Translations under genes and position numbers: made by a program
Notes under the pieces: generated by a model
Told to the model about the DNA's origin: nothing
Databases searched by the model: none
What the model saw: the letters and a program-made list of their open reading frames with translations, nothing else
Shown here: in pieces, positions 1 through 9,359 of the stretch
Layout of the letters: each line of letters begins with the position of its first letter
How positions within the stretch are numbered: position 1 is the stretch's first letter
Assembly: GCA_012030715.1 (NCBI GenBank)
Contig: JAAUUJ010000016.1
Coordinates: forward strand, 1-40,978
Direction of reading: 5' to 3'
Source of the DNA: Synechococcaceae cyanobacterium SM2_3_1
GTDB taxonomy: Bacteria; Cyanobacteriota; Cyanobacteriia; Thermostichales; Thermostichaceae
DNA: 40,978 bases

Positions 1-2
1 GG

Positions 3-224
3 TATCGAAATCAGCCATTAACCCAGGAAAAGAAAGAGAAAAATCGAGAGAAGTCGAAAGTGCGGGCACTGGTAGAACATGTTTTTGGTAGTTGGATCAC
101 GGAGATGGGGGGCAAACTGGTTAGAGTCATTGGAATAGACAGAGTGAAAAGCGTGATTGGCTTGAAGAACATTGTGTACAACATGAAGCGATACGTGTAC
201 CTGGAAACCTGCAATGTAGTCTAA
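3..224 (+). pseudogene. C-terminal fragment of IS5-family transposase
   Basis: Frame 3 reads ...EKNREKSKVRALVEHVFGSWITEMGGKLVRVIGIDRVKSVIGLKNIVYNMKRYVYLETCNVV*, which resembles the IS5-type DDE transposase C-terminus (RxxVEHVFG...GLxNLVYNxKR). Cut by the window edge. Confidence 0.75.
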
Positions 225-338
225 TTTACCAAGATTCAGGTGGAAAACACCTACTAAAGTTTGGGATTTTGACCCTGAGGAAGGTCTGACTGTGGCTTCA
301 CAGCCTTTCTGTCTAATGATCAATCTAGAATAAGTAAA

Positions 339-1064
339 TTATTCGAGGTGCTCTACTGAAACTCGTTTGTCAGGAAGAAAAAGCGGACTCACACTCTGAT
401 CAGGCGAATAGGTCACCAACTCACCATATCGAAACCCAAACATGGCTTCAGGATCTATCCTAGGAGCCCGATACACTTCTAAACATCGATCCACAAGATT
501 CACAATCCAGTAGTCCTGCAGATCAGATCGAGCATACAAACTCCCCTTCACTTGCCGATCAAATCTCAAGGTACAGCATTTCCCAGCCACCTGCGGTCTA
601 ACCCTGGTCCCCATGGGCTATAGATCCTTGGGCATACTGTAGTTCACCAGATTGGGAAACGCTGTACTGTCTGATATCTCGATCACTACCAGTGCAGTGG
701 TGGGATGATGCTGTGCATACTCTCGAATCGTGCCAGAAATGACAGCGATATCCGGTTCTGGCTCAGAGATCGGACTCAAGACCAGAGGCTGTTGTTCACG
801 AATGTGCGTCCCAGCAGGCAGCACGGATCTCAGGATCTCAGCAGTAAAGTTGATCGCGGTAGCATGAGCACTCTTCATGGGGCTACGCCCCGCTGGCGCG
901 AAGGGACTCATCTCAACCACCTGTCCTTCGATCAGCTGCACCCGTTGATCCAAAAACAAGCCTGCTTCCGCCATCTCATGGTAGTCCTCCCTCGTCCACA
1001 GGTGGAGGGTCGGATCACTCTTCAGCTCTTGAATGAACGTCTGCATAGACCCCATAGAAAGCAC
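339..1064 (-). pseudogene. Uma2 family endonuclease, split by a small insertion
   Basis: N-terminal part 618-1064 (...VVIEISDST) and C-terminal part 339-~570 (TLRFDRQVKGSLYARSDLQDYWIVNLVDRCLEVYR...) rejoin as DSTLRFDR when the 571-667 insertion is removed. Confidence 0.85.
571..667. mobile_element. MITE-like insertion with terminal inverted repeats
   Basis: Starts GTACAGCATTTCCCA and ends TGGGAAACGCTGTAC: 15-bp inverted ends with one mismatch, including a possible GTAC (or TA) target duplication. ~89 bp interior with no transposase. Confidence 0.8.
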
Positions 1065-1148
1065 GTTTTGCCCTTCAATCTAGCAAAACCAACCAGACCC
1101 GCATCCAATCCCATCCGCTTCAAGCTTGACGAGAGAATAACCGCGAAC

Positions 1149-1161
1149 GATAATGATTATC
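1149..1161. promoter_or_regulatory. Zur-type operator
   Basis: Perfect palindrome GATAATGATTATC ~19 bp upstream of the likely ATG at 1180. Matches the cyanobacterial Zur consensus TGATAATNATTATCA. Confidence 0.7.
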
Positions 1162-1179
1162 ACCTTAGATCGATTGATA

Positions 1180-1944
1180 ATGACTTCAGTTCACGTTGTG
1201 AGTGGCCCTCCTGGGGTGGGCAAAACCACCTGGATCCGTAACTATCTCCAACGCCACCCTGATCCGGTGTTCTACAAGGTGGCAGGATCAGACTCACTGC
1301 CCATTGATGCTGTTCATCTCAGTCGAGAATTTCCTCAAGTCACACCCATCCTGAACGAGGAGGAGTTGTCTCAATCATCATCCTCTCCCCTCCTGGTCGA
1401 AGTTCCCTGGCAAGTGAATCCGGCAGCACTGTACCCAACACTAGAACATCTGGATCCCACCTGGATTGGTATTGTGCCCTCAGCGCAGGCTGATACCGAG
1501 GTTTATTTGTGGGCAGATGAACTCATTGAGGGACGAATGGTGAATGAGACGCTACCCAGCCCTCACTTGTGGCAAGCAGGGCTCACTGGACAGGTTCTGG
1601 ATCCCGCCAGTTTAGAAGCCTTCTGGTTTGAGCTGATTCGAGGAGCTTATGGTCAGATTTATCGGGTGAAGGGTATTTTCGAGATGCCTGAGGGAGACGC
1701 CATTTATGGAGAATACACGGCGGGTTTTCAACTGACCGATCTAGAGGACTTTGACATTCTCAGGGGGTCTCGTCATCTGGACGGCAGACCCAACCGTTTC
1801 AGTGGTGTAGAGATTCTGGGCAAAGATCTAGAAACGAATATTTTGAAAGATACTCTACAAGATTGCTGTCTGTCGGATCAGGCGCTCTGGGCCTATCACC
1901 AACAGGTCAACGTTGCCGTTGCCAAGGGAGTGTTTGCCGCATGA
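1180..1944 (+). CDS. P-loop NTPase, divergent COG0523/CobW-like protein
   Basis: N-terminal MTSVHVVSGPPGVGKTTW Walker A; C-terminal IYRVKGIFEMPEGD resembles CobW_C. No CxCC motif or clear NKxD. The upstream ATG at 1153 lies inside the operator. Confidence 0.7.
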   Translation: MTSVHVVSGPPGVGKTTWIRNYLQRHPDPVFYKVAGSDSLPIDAVHLSREFPQVTPILNEEELSQSSSSPLLVEVPWQVNPAALYPTLEHLDPTWIGIVPSAQADTEVYLWADELIEGRMVNETLPSPHLWQAGLTGQVLDPASLEAFWFELIRGAYGQIYRVKGIFEMPEGDAIYGEYTAGFQLTDLEDFDILRGSRHLDGRPNRFSGVEILGKDLETNILKDTLQDCCLSDQALWAYHQQVNVAVAKGVFAA

Positions 1945-2765
1945 AAATCGCAGTGCTTTCCTGCATTCACGGTAATTTACCAGCCCTGGATGCGGTGTTG
2001 GTGGATATTCGCGAGCAAGAAGTTGATCAGATCTTTTGTGTGGGGGATCTGGTGGGCTATGGCCCCTTTCCCAATGAAGTGGTTGAGCGGATCCGACAGC
2101 TGCAGATCCCGACCTGTGCTGGATGTTGGGATGAGGATGTTGTGGAGGGCCACAATGCCTGTGAGTGCAGCTATCCCTCCCTATTGGCGGAGAAACGAGG
2201 ACTGATCGCCCATGAATGGACCAATCGAGTGGTCACCTCCGAAAATCGGGATTATTTAGCGCAGCTACCCCACAGTCTTCGTTATGAAAATCTTTGCTTT
2301 GTTCACGGCAGTCCCAACAGTGCCCATGAATATCTGCTGCCCAATATGGATCGCTTCATGGCTCTAGAGCGGGTCTTTTCCACAGGGGCTGATGTTTTGT
2401 TCTGTGGACATACTCACATTCCCTATGTGCGTGTCCTGGATCAAGCCCAGATCCAGATTCATATCAATGAGATCAATCAAGTGGGTAGTCAAAAGATCCA
2501 TCAAACCCACAACATACCGATGAAGCAGATCATCAACGTGGGATCCGTCGGCGAACCTCGTCATGGACGCCCCCATGCCACCTATGTGATCTACGACGAT
2601 CAAACCCAGAAGGTTAGCCTACGGGAGATTCCCTACAATGTCTCCTTCACCTCCATGGCCATTTTAGAAAAGGGATTACCTGCGATCTTTGCCTGGAGGC
2701 TAGCCCGAGGATTGGAGTTTGCGGAACGAGCCGATGATCCAGCCCATGTCTGCACCAGGAGTTGA
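1941..2765 (+). CDS. metallophosphatase family protein
   Basis: MKIAVLSCIHGNLPAL, GDLVGYGP, CFVHGSP, CGHTHIPY, NVGSVGEPRHG. ATGA overlap with upstream gene. Confidence 0.85.
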   Translation: MKIAVLSCIHGNLPALDAVLVDIREQEVDQIFCVGDLVGYGPFPNEVVERIRQLQIPTCAGCWDEDVVEGHNACECSYPSLLAEKRGLIAHEWTNRVVTSENRDYLAQLPHSLRYENLCFVHGSPNSAHEYLLPNMDRFMALERVFSTGADVLFCGHTHIPYVRVLDQAQIQIHINEINQVGSQKIHQTHNIPMKQIINVGSVGEPRHGRPHATYVIYDDQTQKVSLREIPYNVSFTSMAILEKGLPAIFAWRLARGLEFAERADDPAHVCTRS

Positions 2766-2770
2766 GATCC

Positions 2771-3478
2771 ATGAGTCAGTGGGCCTTATTGAGTGGAATT
2801 CAGGGGAATTTAGCTGCCTATGAGGCTGTGTTGTCAGATATCAAAGGGCAGTTACGTCCGGTGGAGGCCCTTTTTATTTTGGGGGATCTGGTTGGGCCGA
2901 CTCCAGAATGTGAAGCGTTGGTGGATCGGATCCGAACTCCGCACCCTGGGGAACCTGAACCGCAGATCTGTTTGGGGTGGTGGGAAGAACAGTGTTTCAT
3001 TCTGCACGGTCTTGGACACACGGGCGATCCTGTAGAGTTGCGGGAACAGGCAGGTGCAGAGGGGATCGCCCATCTCTGGCGGGCCGTGTCCAGGTCTACG
3101 GTCGAGTGGCTCAGATCTCTGGACTTTGGGTTCATGGAGTTGGATTGTTTACTGATCCATGGCAGCACTCTCGGTGTCAGCGATCAACTGACTCCAGAAA
3201 GCCCGCCGTTGCAGTTGTGGGATCGGGTGGTGCGAGGGGAGGCTAACCGTTTGTTCTGTGGTCGCTCTGGCCTGGCCTTTCGCTGTGAACTCTCGGGATC
3301 GGTTCAGGAGCAACTCCACACCTTGGAAGGCAAACAAAGCTCGTCCCCACCCAGCTCTCTTTCTCGACAGGTGATTGGTGTAGGTAATGTGGGAAGGGTC
3401 CCTGGGCAAGCCACCTATACTCTTTACGATCCTGGTACAGATCAGATCCAATTCAAAGTTATTGGGAGGCCAGCATGA
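2771..3478 (+). CDS. metallophosphatase-fold protein with degenerate motifs
   Basis: SGIQGNLAAYEAVLSDI, GDLVGPTPE, LIHGST, FCGRSG, GVGNVGRVPGQATY align position by position with the upstream gene, but catalytic His/Asp are replaced. Confidence 0.7.
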   Translation: MSQWALLSGIQGNLAAYEAVLSDIKGQLRPVEALFILGDLVGPTPECEALVDRIRTPHPGEPEPQICLGWWEEQCFILHGLGHTGDPVELREQAGAEGIAHLWRAVSRSTVEWLRSLDFGFMELDCLLIHGSTLGVSDQLTPESPPLQLWDRVVRGEANRLFCGRSGLAFRCELSGSVQEQLHTLEGKQSSSPPSSLSRQVIGVGNVGRVPGQATYTLYDPGTDQIQFKVIGRPA

Positions 3479-4503
3479 CTCTCTCAGCTACTCAATCAAT
3501 ATGTGTTCCTAACGTTTCTCAACAAGGGTTGCCTGTCACTATCATTACAGGATTCTTAGGAAGTGGAAAAACAACTCTGCTCAATTATATTTTGCGGAAC
3601 AACCAGGATCTGAAAGTAGCTGTTTTGGTCAATGAATTTGGAGACATCGATATCGATAGCCAGCTCTTAGTTTCCATAGACGAAGACATGGTACAGCTTA
3701 GCAATGGCTGCATCTGCTGCACTATCAATGATGGATTGATCGATGCAGTCTTTCAAGTGTTGGAACGAGAAGATCCTGTCGATTATCTGGTGGTTGAAAC
3801 CACAGGGATCGCTGATCCTGTCCCAATCGCCCTCAGTTTCTTAGGAACCGAACTGAAAGAGCTGACTCGACTAGATTCGATCATTACCCTGATCGATGCA
3901 GAATCTTTTAATCATGAGCATTATTACAGCGATGCTGCCTTAAATCAGATTCTGTATGGTGATGTCATCCTGATCAATAAGACGGACCTCATTTCCCCAG
4001 AAAAAGTCAATGAACTTGAGCACTTTTTACACGAGATCAGAGGAAAAGGGCGGATCCTCAGGTGCCAACAGAGTCAGGTTCCTTTGGAAGCCATCATTGA
4101 CATCAGGGTCCACACCCCTGTTGCTCTTCAGAAATACTCTGACCATAGACATGCTCATCATCATGAGTTAGATCATGATCATCACCACGCTCATATCCAC
4201 TCTGATCACCTGACCAACGATGGTTTTGTCTCAATCTCCTTTGAAAGTGATCGTCCCTTTGATTTGCAACAGTTCCAGAATTTTCTTAACAACTTACCTG
4301 ATGAAACCTATCGAGCGAAGGGCTTGCTTTGGTTCACGATTAAAGATGAGCGGTATATTTTCCAGTTATCTGGTAAACGCTTTACTTTAGATCCTGATCC
4401 TCGTCCAGGTCGGCCCCAAAGAAATCAATTGGTGATCATTGGTCGTCATCTAGATCAATCGTCAATACATCAACAACTTACAGATTGCCTTGCACAACCA
4501 TAG
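3475..4503 (+). CDS. COG0523/CobW family GTPase (putative zinc chaperone)
   Basis: TGFLGSGKTTLLN, GCICCT, ETTGIADP, INKTDL, and a His-rich stretch HRHAHHHELDHDHHHAHIHSDH. Confidence 0.92.
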   Translation: MTLSATQSICVPNVSQQGLPVTIITGFLGSGKTTLLNYILRNNQDLKVAVLVNEFGDIDIDSQLLVSIDEDMVQLSNGCICCTINDGLIDAVFQVLEREDPVDYLVVETTGIADPVPIALSFLGTELKELTRLDSIITLIDAESFNHEHYYSDAALNQILYGDVILINKTDLISPEKVNELEHFLHEIRGKGRILRCQQSQVPLEAIIDIRVHTPVALQKYSDHRHAHHHELDHDHHHAHIHSDHLTNDGFVSISFESDRPFDLQQFQNFLNNLPDETYRAKGLLWFTIKDERYIFQLSGKRFTLDPDPRPGRPQRNQLVIIGRHLDQSSIHQQLTDCLAQP

Positions 4504-4535
4504 TGTGATCGTGGTGTCCTAAGGGATTGACTGAG

Positions 4536-5231
4536 ATGGATAGCACCGATCTTGATGCAAACAATGATATGGATGAAGATCTGCTGCTCAGCATCTACTC
4601 CTTAGGGGAACGAGACTTTAATGGAACTAACCTGAGCCGAACCCATTTGAAAGCTGCTCATCTGCCAGGAATCTTCTTGGAACAGGCAGATCTGTCTCAG
4701 GCTCATCTAGAGATGGCGAATTTGCGTCGGTCTCATCTTTGGGAGGCCAATTTGAGCGGTGCCTATCTTGCTGGCGCTTTACTGAGCGGTGCACACATGA
4801 TGGGGACAAAACTCAAGGGAGCTGATCTATCGGCTGTCAAAGCATTGGGAACTGATTTCTCTTTCGCAGATCTTAGTGAAGCTAACCTCATTCAATCGAA
4901 TCTCTGGAGAGCGAGCCTAATGAATGCCAATCTGCGTCGGGCTCACTTAGAAAAAACTCAGCTTAAAGAAGCTTCTCTGGTTGGGGCTCAACTGGCGGGA
5001 ACCGATCTGCGAGGAGCGAATTTACAAGGGGCCAGTCTCTGGGGGGCAAAACTGCTAAAAGCCAAGCTCCACAACTGCGATCTACGTGGAGCGAATCTAC
5101 AAAACTGTATGATTAAAGCCTCAGATCTGTCGACCTCCAACCTGCAGGGGGCCTATTTCGACTATACAACTCAATTTGAAAAAGGATTTGATCCCACTGC
5201 TGCTGGCATGATCCATGTGGATATTTTCTGA
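4536..5231 (+). CDS. pentapeptide repeat protein
   Basis: Repeated A(D/N)LxxAxL pentapeptides across nearly the whole ORF. Confidence 0.93.
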   Translation: MDSTDLDANNDMDEDLLLSIYSLGERDFNGTNLSRTHLKAAHLPGIFLEQADLSQAHLEMANLRRSHLWEANLSGAYLAGALLSGAHMMGTKLKGADLSAVKALGTDFSFADLSEANLIQSNLWRASLMNANLRRAHLEKTQLKEASLVGAQLAGTDLRGANLQGASLWGAKLLKAKLHNCDLRGANLQNCMIKASDLSTSNLQGAYFDYTTQFEKGFDPTAAGMIHVDIF

Positions 5232-5235
5232 CACT

Positions 5236-5256
5236 CCCACGGCTAAAGCCAGTGGG
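5236..5256. repeat. hairpin between convergent genes, resembling an IS200/IS605 end
   Basis: CCCAC-GGCTAAAGCC-A-GTGGG stem-loop. The preceding TGACACT gives, in reverse complement, GGCTTTAGCCGTGGGAGTGTCA, which resembles TnpB-type element ends. Confidence 0.45.
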
Positions 5257-5290
5257 CTTTACGGCGATTTCTGTAAATCCGTCTCCAACA

Positions 5291-5698
5291 TCAGGCTTTA
5301 AATTGACACTGGCCACAGATCCCAAAGGATTCCCAGGTGTGGTACAGAATTTGGAAGGCGCTGGCACTTTCAGAAACAGGATCAGGAGGAGACCAGATTT
5401 CCTTGTCTGCTTGGATCAGAGTGGACTCACCACAGTGCAGGCAGGTCAGATATCCACTTCCAGGCTGCGCCAGACTATGCAGAGCCTCCCCCTCCGGTGA
5501 GATTTTCCTGTGGATCAGCCCTTCACGCTTAAGGCCCTCCAGAGCTCGATACACGGTAGCCAAACCTAGCCCTGAGCCTTCATTCCGCAATCGCGCAAAT
5601 AATGCCTGGGCTGAGATCGGCTCATGAAGCTGCTGCAGGTAGGCCAAGATCACCTTCTGCCCGCGTGTTCGTTTAGAGACAGTCTGGGGATCATCCAT
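5291..5698 (-). CDS. zur: Fur family transcriptional regulator, probably Zur
   Basis: TRGQKVILAYLQQLHEPISAQALFARLR, GLATVYRALEGLKREGLI, CLHCGE and CGQCQ zinc-site cysteines. Adjacent Zur-type boxes. Confidence 0.85.
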   Translation of the reverse strand: MDDPQTVSKRTRGQKVILAYLQQLHEPISAQALFARLRNEGSGLGLATVYRALEGLKREGLIHRKISPEGEALHSLAQPGSGYLTCLHCGESTLIQADKEIWSPPDPVSESASAFQILYHTWESFGICGQCQFKA

Positions 5699-5745
5699 AG
5701 GGTCGCTCCTGCATCCAAGCTTCTCTATGTCCTATTCTATTGAAA

Positions 5746-5760
5746 TGATAACCATTATCA
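5746..5760. promoter_or_regulatory. Zur-type operator between divergent zur and ABC operon
   Basis: TGATAACCATTATCA is near-palindromic and close to TGATAATNATTATCA. Confidence 0.65.
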
Positions 5761-5883
5761 ACGTGTCGATCAGAGCGATCAGTATCCCCCCCTCCCGGAT
5801 TGCGGGCCAGGAGGAACTCGGATACCATCCTGTCGTTTAGGGCATTCGCCGATCCATTCCCAATCGCACGAGCTTGAACTGCT

Positions 5884-7478
5884 ATGGTTGTAACCCGCTC
5901 ACTCGCCTTTGCCCTTCTGGGAGGGGTGCTGCTCGTTTCTAATGTTCCTGGCCTGGCCCAAGAAAAAGGCAGCAAAGAGCAGATCGTTCTGGCCATCCAG
6001 GGGGAACCTGACGAGGGATTTGATCCTACCCTTGGTTGGGGACGATATGGTTCGCCTCTATTTCAAAGCACCTTGCTGAAGCGAGATGAAGATCTCAACA
6101 TTGTTAATGATCTCGCTGAGTCCTGGGAAGTGAGCGAAGAGGGAATTCTCTGGACAGTCAAGATCCGTGAGGATGTCACCTTTACCGATGGAGAGAATCT
6201 GACCGCGGCAGACGTAGCTTATACCTTTAACACGGCAGCTAGGCAGGGCGGAGTTGTGGATCTTTCAGGATTTCAGGAAGCAGTCGCAACGGGTCCTTAT
6301 GAGGTGGAGTTACGACTGGAGGAGCCGCGCAGTACGTTTATCAACCGACTGATCACCCTGGGGATTGTGCCTGAACATGCCCACGGAGAGGATTACGCTC
6401 GTAACCCTGTGGGATCGGGGCCTTTCACCTTTGTGCAATGGCAGGAAGGCCAGCAGCTGATCGTGGCGGCTAACCCTGACTATTATGGAGGGGCACCCGC
6501 AATTCAGCGTCTGGTGTTTTTGTTTGCTGAAGAGGATACTGCCTTTGCCGCTGCCAAAGCTGGTCAAGCACAAGTGGTAAGTGTACCTCAGGCTCTGGCG
6601 ATTCAACAGATCGAAGGGATGAGTCTCTACGATGTGGAAAGTGTTGATAACCGGGGAATCATGTTTCCCTTTTTGCCAGACACTGGGGAGGAAACTGAGG
6701 AAGGCTATCCGATTGGCAATGATGTCACGTCTGATCCCGCTATTCGCCAAGCCATCAACTACGCCCTGGATCGGACGGCTCTTGTCGAGGGGATTCTGGA
6801 GGGCTATGGCTCTCCCGCCTACGGACCGGTCAGCGGACTCCCCTGGGAGGAACCGGAAGCCAGCTTCACGGATGGGGATCTCGAGCAAGCTGAGGCGATT
6901 TTGGCCGCAGGGGGCTGGGAGGATACTGATACTGACGGGATCCGAGAAAAGGGTGATTTGAAGGCAGAGTTCACGGTGGTCTATCCGGCCTCCGACAGTA
7001 CCCGTCAGGCCTTAGCCCTGCAGCTGCGGATATGATTCAGCCTCTCGGGATTCAGATGAACGCCGAGGGACGCAGTTGGGATGAGATCGAAACCCTGATG
7101 CATAGCAATGCCGTTGTGTTTGGTTGGGGTAGTCATGATCCCACTGAGGTGTATAACCTCTACCACAGTTCTCTGGCGGGGGTGGATTTCTTCAATGCGG
7201 GTTACTACGAGAATGGGCAGATCGATGAACTTTTAGATCTAGCCCTGGGTGCCCCCACGGAGGAGGAGGCTATTGCCTACTGGCAGGCGGCACAGTGGAA
7301 TGGCGAGCAGGGCTTTACCACTAAAGGGGATGCTGTCTGGGCCTGGTTGGTGAATCTGGATCACACCTATTTTGTGGATAATTGCCTGGACATTGGGACC
7401 CCGCAAGTGCAACCCCACGGCCATGGCTGGCCCATTACCGCCAATATCGCTAGTTGGACCTGGACTTGTGAGAGTTAA
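5884..7478 (+). pseudogene. ABC transporter substrate-binding protein (NikA/DppA/OppA family), single frameshift
   Basis: 5884-7035 and 7032-7478 join as one SBP_bac_5-like protein. TRQALAL + AAADMIQPLGIQMN is restored by one base near 7018-7025. Confidence 0.85.
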
Positions 7479-7489
7479 GGAGCCCCACT

Positions 7490-8488
7490 GTGCCCTCGAT
7501 TTTGCCCTCCCTCCTGCATTTCTTGGCGATCCGAGCCATTAAACTTGGCCTGCTACTGCTGGCGGTCTGTCTCTGTACCTTCCTGCTGGTTAACCTTTCT
7601 CCCATTGATCCGGTAGATGCCTATATTGGGGCGGACATGATGCTGGTGGGACCCGAACAAAAAGCTCAGATCGCCGCTCGCTGGGGTTTAGATCAACCGC
7701 TACTCATCCGCTTCTGGCAGTGGTTCACACAGCTGCTGCAGGGAAACTTGGGGATCTCAATGGTGTTCAATCAGCCTGTAACTCGGGCCATTGCCACCCG
7801 CTTTGCCGCCTCCTTTAATCTCCTGTTCCTGGCCTGGATCCTCTCCGGTGTTCTGGGGTTGCTGTTGGGGATCTGGGCAGGCATGACGGCGGGGTCCTGG
7901 ATCGATCAGGGGATCCGACTCTATGCCTACACCCTCTCCTCCAGCCCCACCTTCTGGGTAGGATTGCTGATGTTGATCATCTTTTCAGTGTCCCTGGGCT
8001 GGACGCCGATCTGTTGTGCCAGCCCGCCCGGGGTTCTACCTGAAGAGGTCACCGTCTGGCAACGGATTCATCATCTGTTGCTCCCCGCTCTCACCCTCAG
8101 TGTGATTGGCATTGCCAACATTGCTTTGCACACCCGCCAGAAACTGGTTGAGATCTTTAACAGTGATTTTGCCCTCTTTGCCTTTGCTCAAGGGGAAACC
8201 CATGCAAGTTTTATCTGGCACCATGGTCTGCGCAACATTGCTCTGCCTGCAATCACTCTGCAGTTTGCCTCTCTCAGTGAATTGTTCGGTGGATCCGTTT
8301 TGGCTGAACAGGTGTTTGCCTATCCCGGTCTGGGTCAGGCCACTGTCGAAGCAGCCTTACGCAGTGATATCCCGCTCCTGGTGGGTATTGTCCTGTTCAG
8401 TGCCCTCTTTGTCTACACGGGCAATACCCTGGCAGATCTGAGCTATCAGATGATCGATCCTCGCATTCGTTTAAGGGGTGAGCTATGA
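7490..8488 (+). CDS. ABC transporter permease, NikB/DppB family
   Basis: Multi-TM; LVNLSPIDPVDAYIG, LRNIALPAITLQFASLSELFGGSVLAEQVFAYPGLGQ. GTG start. Confidence 0.9.
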   Translation: MPSILPSLLHFLAIRAIKLGLLLLAVCLCTFLLVNLSPIDPVDAYIGADMMLVGPEQKAQIAARWGLDQPLLIRFWQWFTQLLQGNLGISMVFNQPVTRAIATRFAASFNLLFLAWILSGVLGLLLGIWAGMTAGSWIDQGIRLYAYTLSSSPTFWVGLLMLIIFSVSLGWTPICCASPPGVLPEEVTVWQRIHHLLLPALTLSVIGIANIALHTRQKLVEIFNSDFALFAFAQGETHASFIWHHGLRNIALPAITLQFASLSELFGGSVLAEQVFAYPGLGQATVEAALRSDIPLLVGIVLFSALFVYTGNTLADLSYQMIDPRIRLRGEL

Positions 8489-9357
8489 CAGCCCTTGAGA
8501 CCGCAACTTCTGCAACTTCCTCCACCTCACGAGCCTGGATTGCCAACCGACGGCAGCGCACCCTGGGGATCATTCTTGTTTGTGGGGTGGGATTGCTGGT
8601 CGTTCTCTTTTCTCCTCTCTGGTTAGGGGATGCAGGGTTAAGTACGTCATTACCCGAACGTAACCTCTCCCCCAGCTGGGATCATGGGTTTGGCACTGAC
8701 TGGTTGGGGCGAGATATGCTAACCCGCACCTTACATGGCTTGAGCTTGAGCCTGCGTGTGGGTTTACTGGCTGCTAGCATGAGTGCAGTCTTGGGGATGA
8801 TCCTGGGGTTGCTCTCTGGCACCCTGGGTGGATGGGTGGATGGGGTGATCACCTGGATCATCGACCTCTTCATGAGTTTGCCCCATCTGGTCCTGTTGAT
8901 CTTGATTGCCTTCGCCGTCGGGGGAGGTCTGAAAGGGGTGATTATCGCCGTAGCCTTTACCCATTGGACCAGTCTCGCCCGCATTGTCCGTGCAGAGGTG
9001 TTACAGATACGAAGTGCGGATTATGTGCAATTGTCTCGCAAACTCGGTAAATCCCCGACCTGGATTGCCCGCCACCACATGCTGCCTCACGTCATCCCCC
9101 AGTTTCTGGTGGGGTTGATTTTGTTATTTCCGCACGCGATCCTGCATGAAGCGGGTCTCTCATTCATTGGAATTGGTCTTTCCCCCCACACCCCAGCCAT
9201 CGGAATCATCCTGGCGGAATCAATGCGGCATCTGTCCACGGGCTACTGGTGGTTAGGAGTGTTTCCAGGCTTGGCCCTGCTGCTCAGCGTCAAGGCCTTC
9301 GATATCCTGGGTGGCAATCTCCAGGCCCTGCTAGATCCCAGGTTAAGTCAGGAGTAA
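8485..9357 (+). CDS. ABC transporter permease, NikC/DppC family
   Basis: FGTDWLGRDMLTRTLHG, SLARIVRAEVLQIRSADYVQ, ILHEAGLSFIGIGL. Confidence 0.92.
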   Translation: MTALETATSATSSTSRAWIANRRQRTLGIILVCGVGLLVVLFSPLWLGDAGLSTSLPERNLSPSWDHGFGTDWLGRDMLTRTLHGLSLSLRVGLLAASMSAVLGMILGLLSGTLGGWVDGVITWIIDLFMSLPHLVLLILIAFAVGGGLKGVIIAVAFTHWTSLARIVRAEVLQIRSADYVQLSRKLGKSPTWIARHHMLPHVIPQFLVGLILLFPHAILHEAGLSFIGIGLSPHTPAIGIILAESMRHLSTGYWWLGVFPGLALLLSVKAFDILGGNLQALLDPRLSQE

Positions 9358-9359
9358 AG

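Noticed and set aside
1153-1179. Upstream ATG at 1153 as the start of the first operon gene
   Set aside because: It lies inside the Zur-type palindrome; the ATG at 1180 precedes the Walker A region more plausibly.
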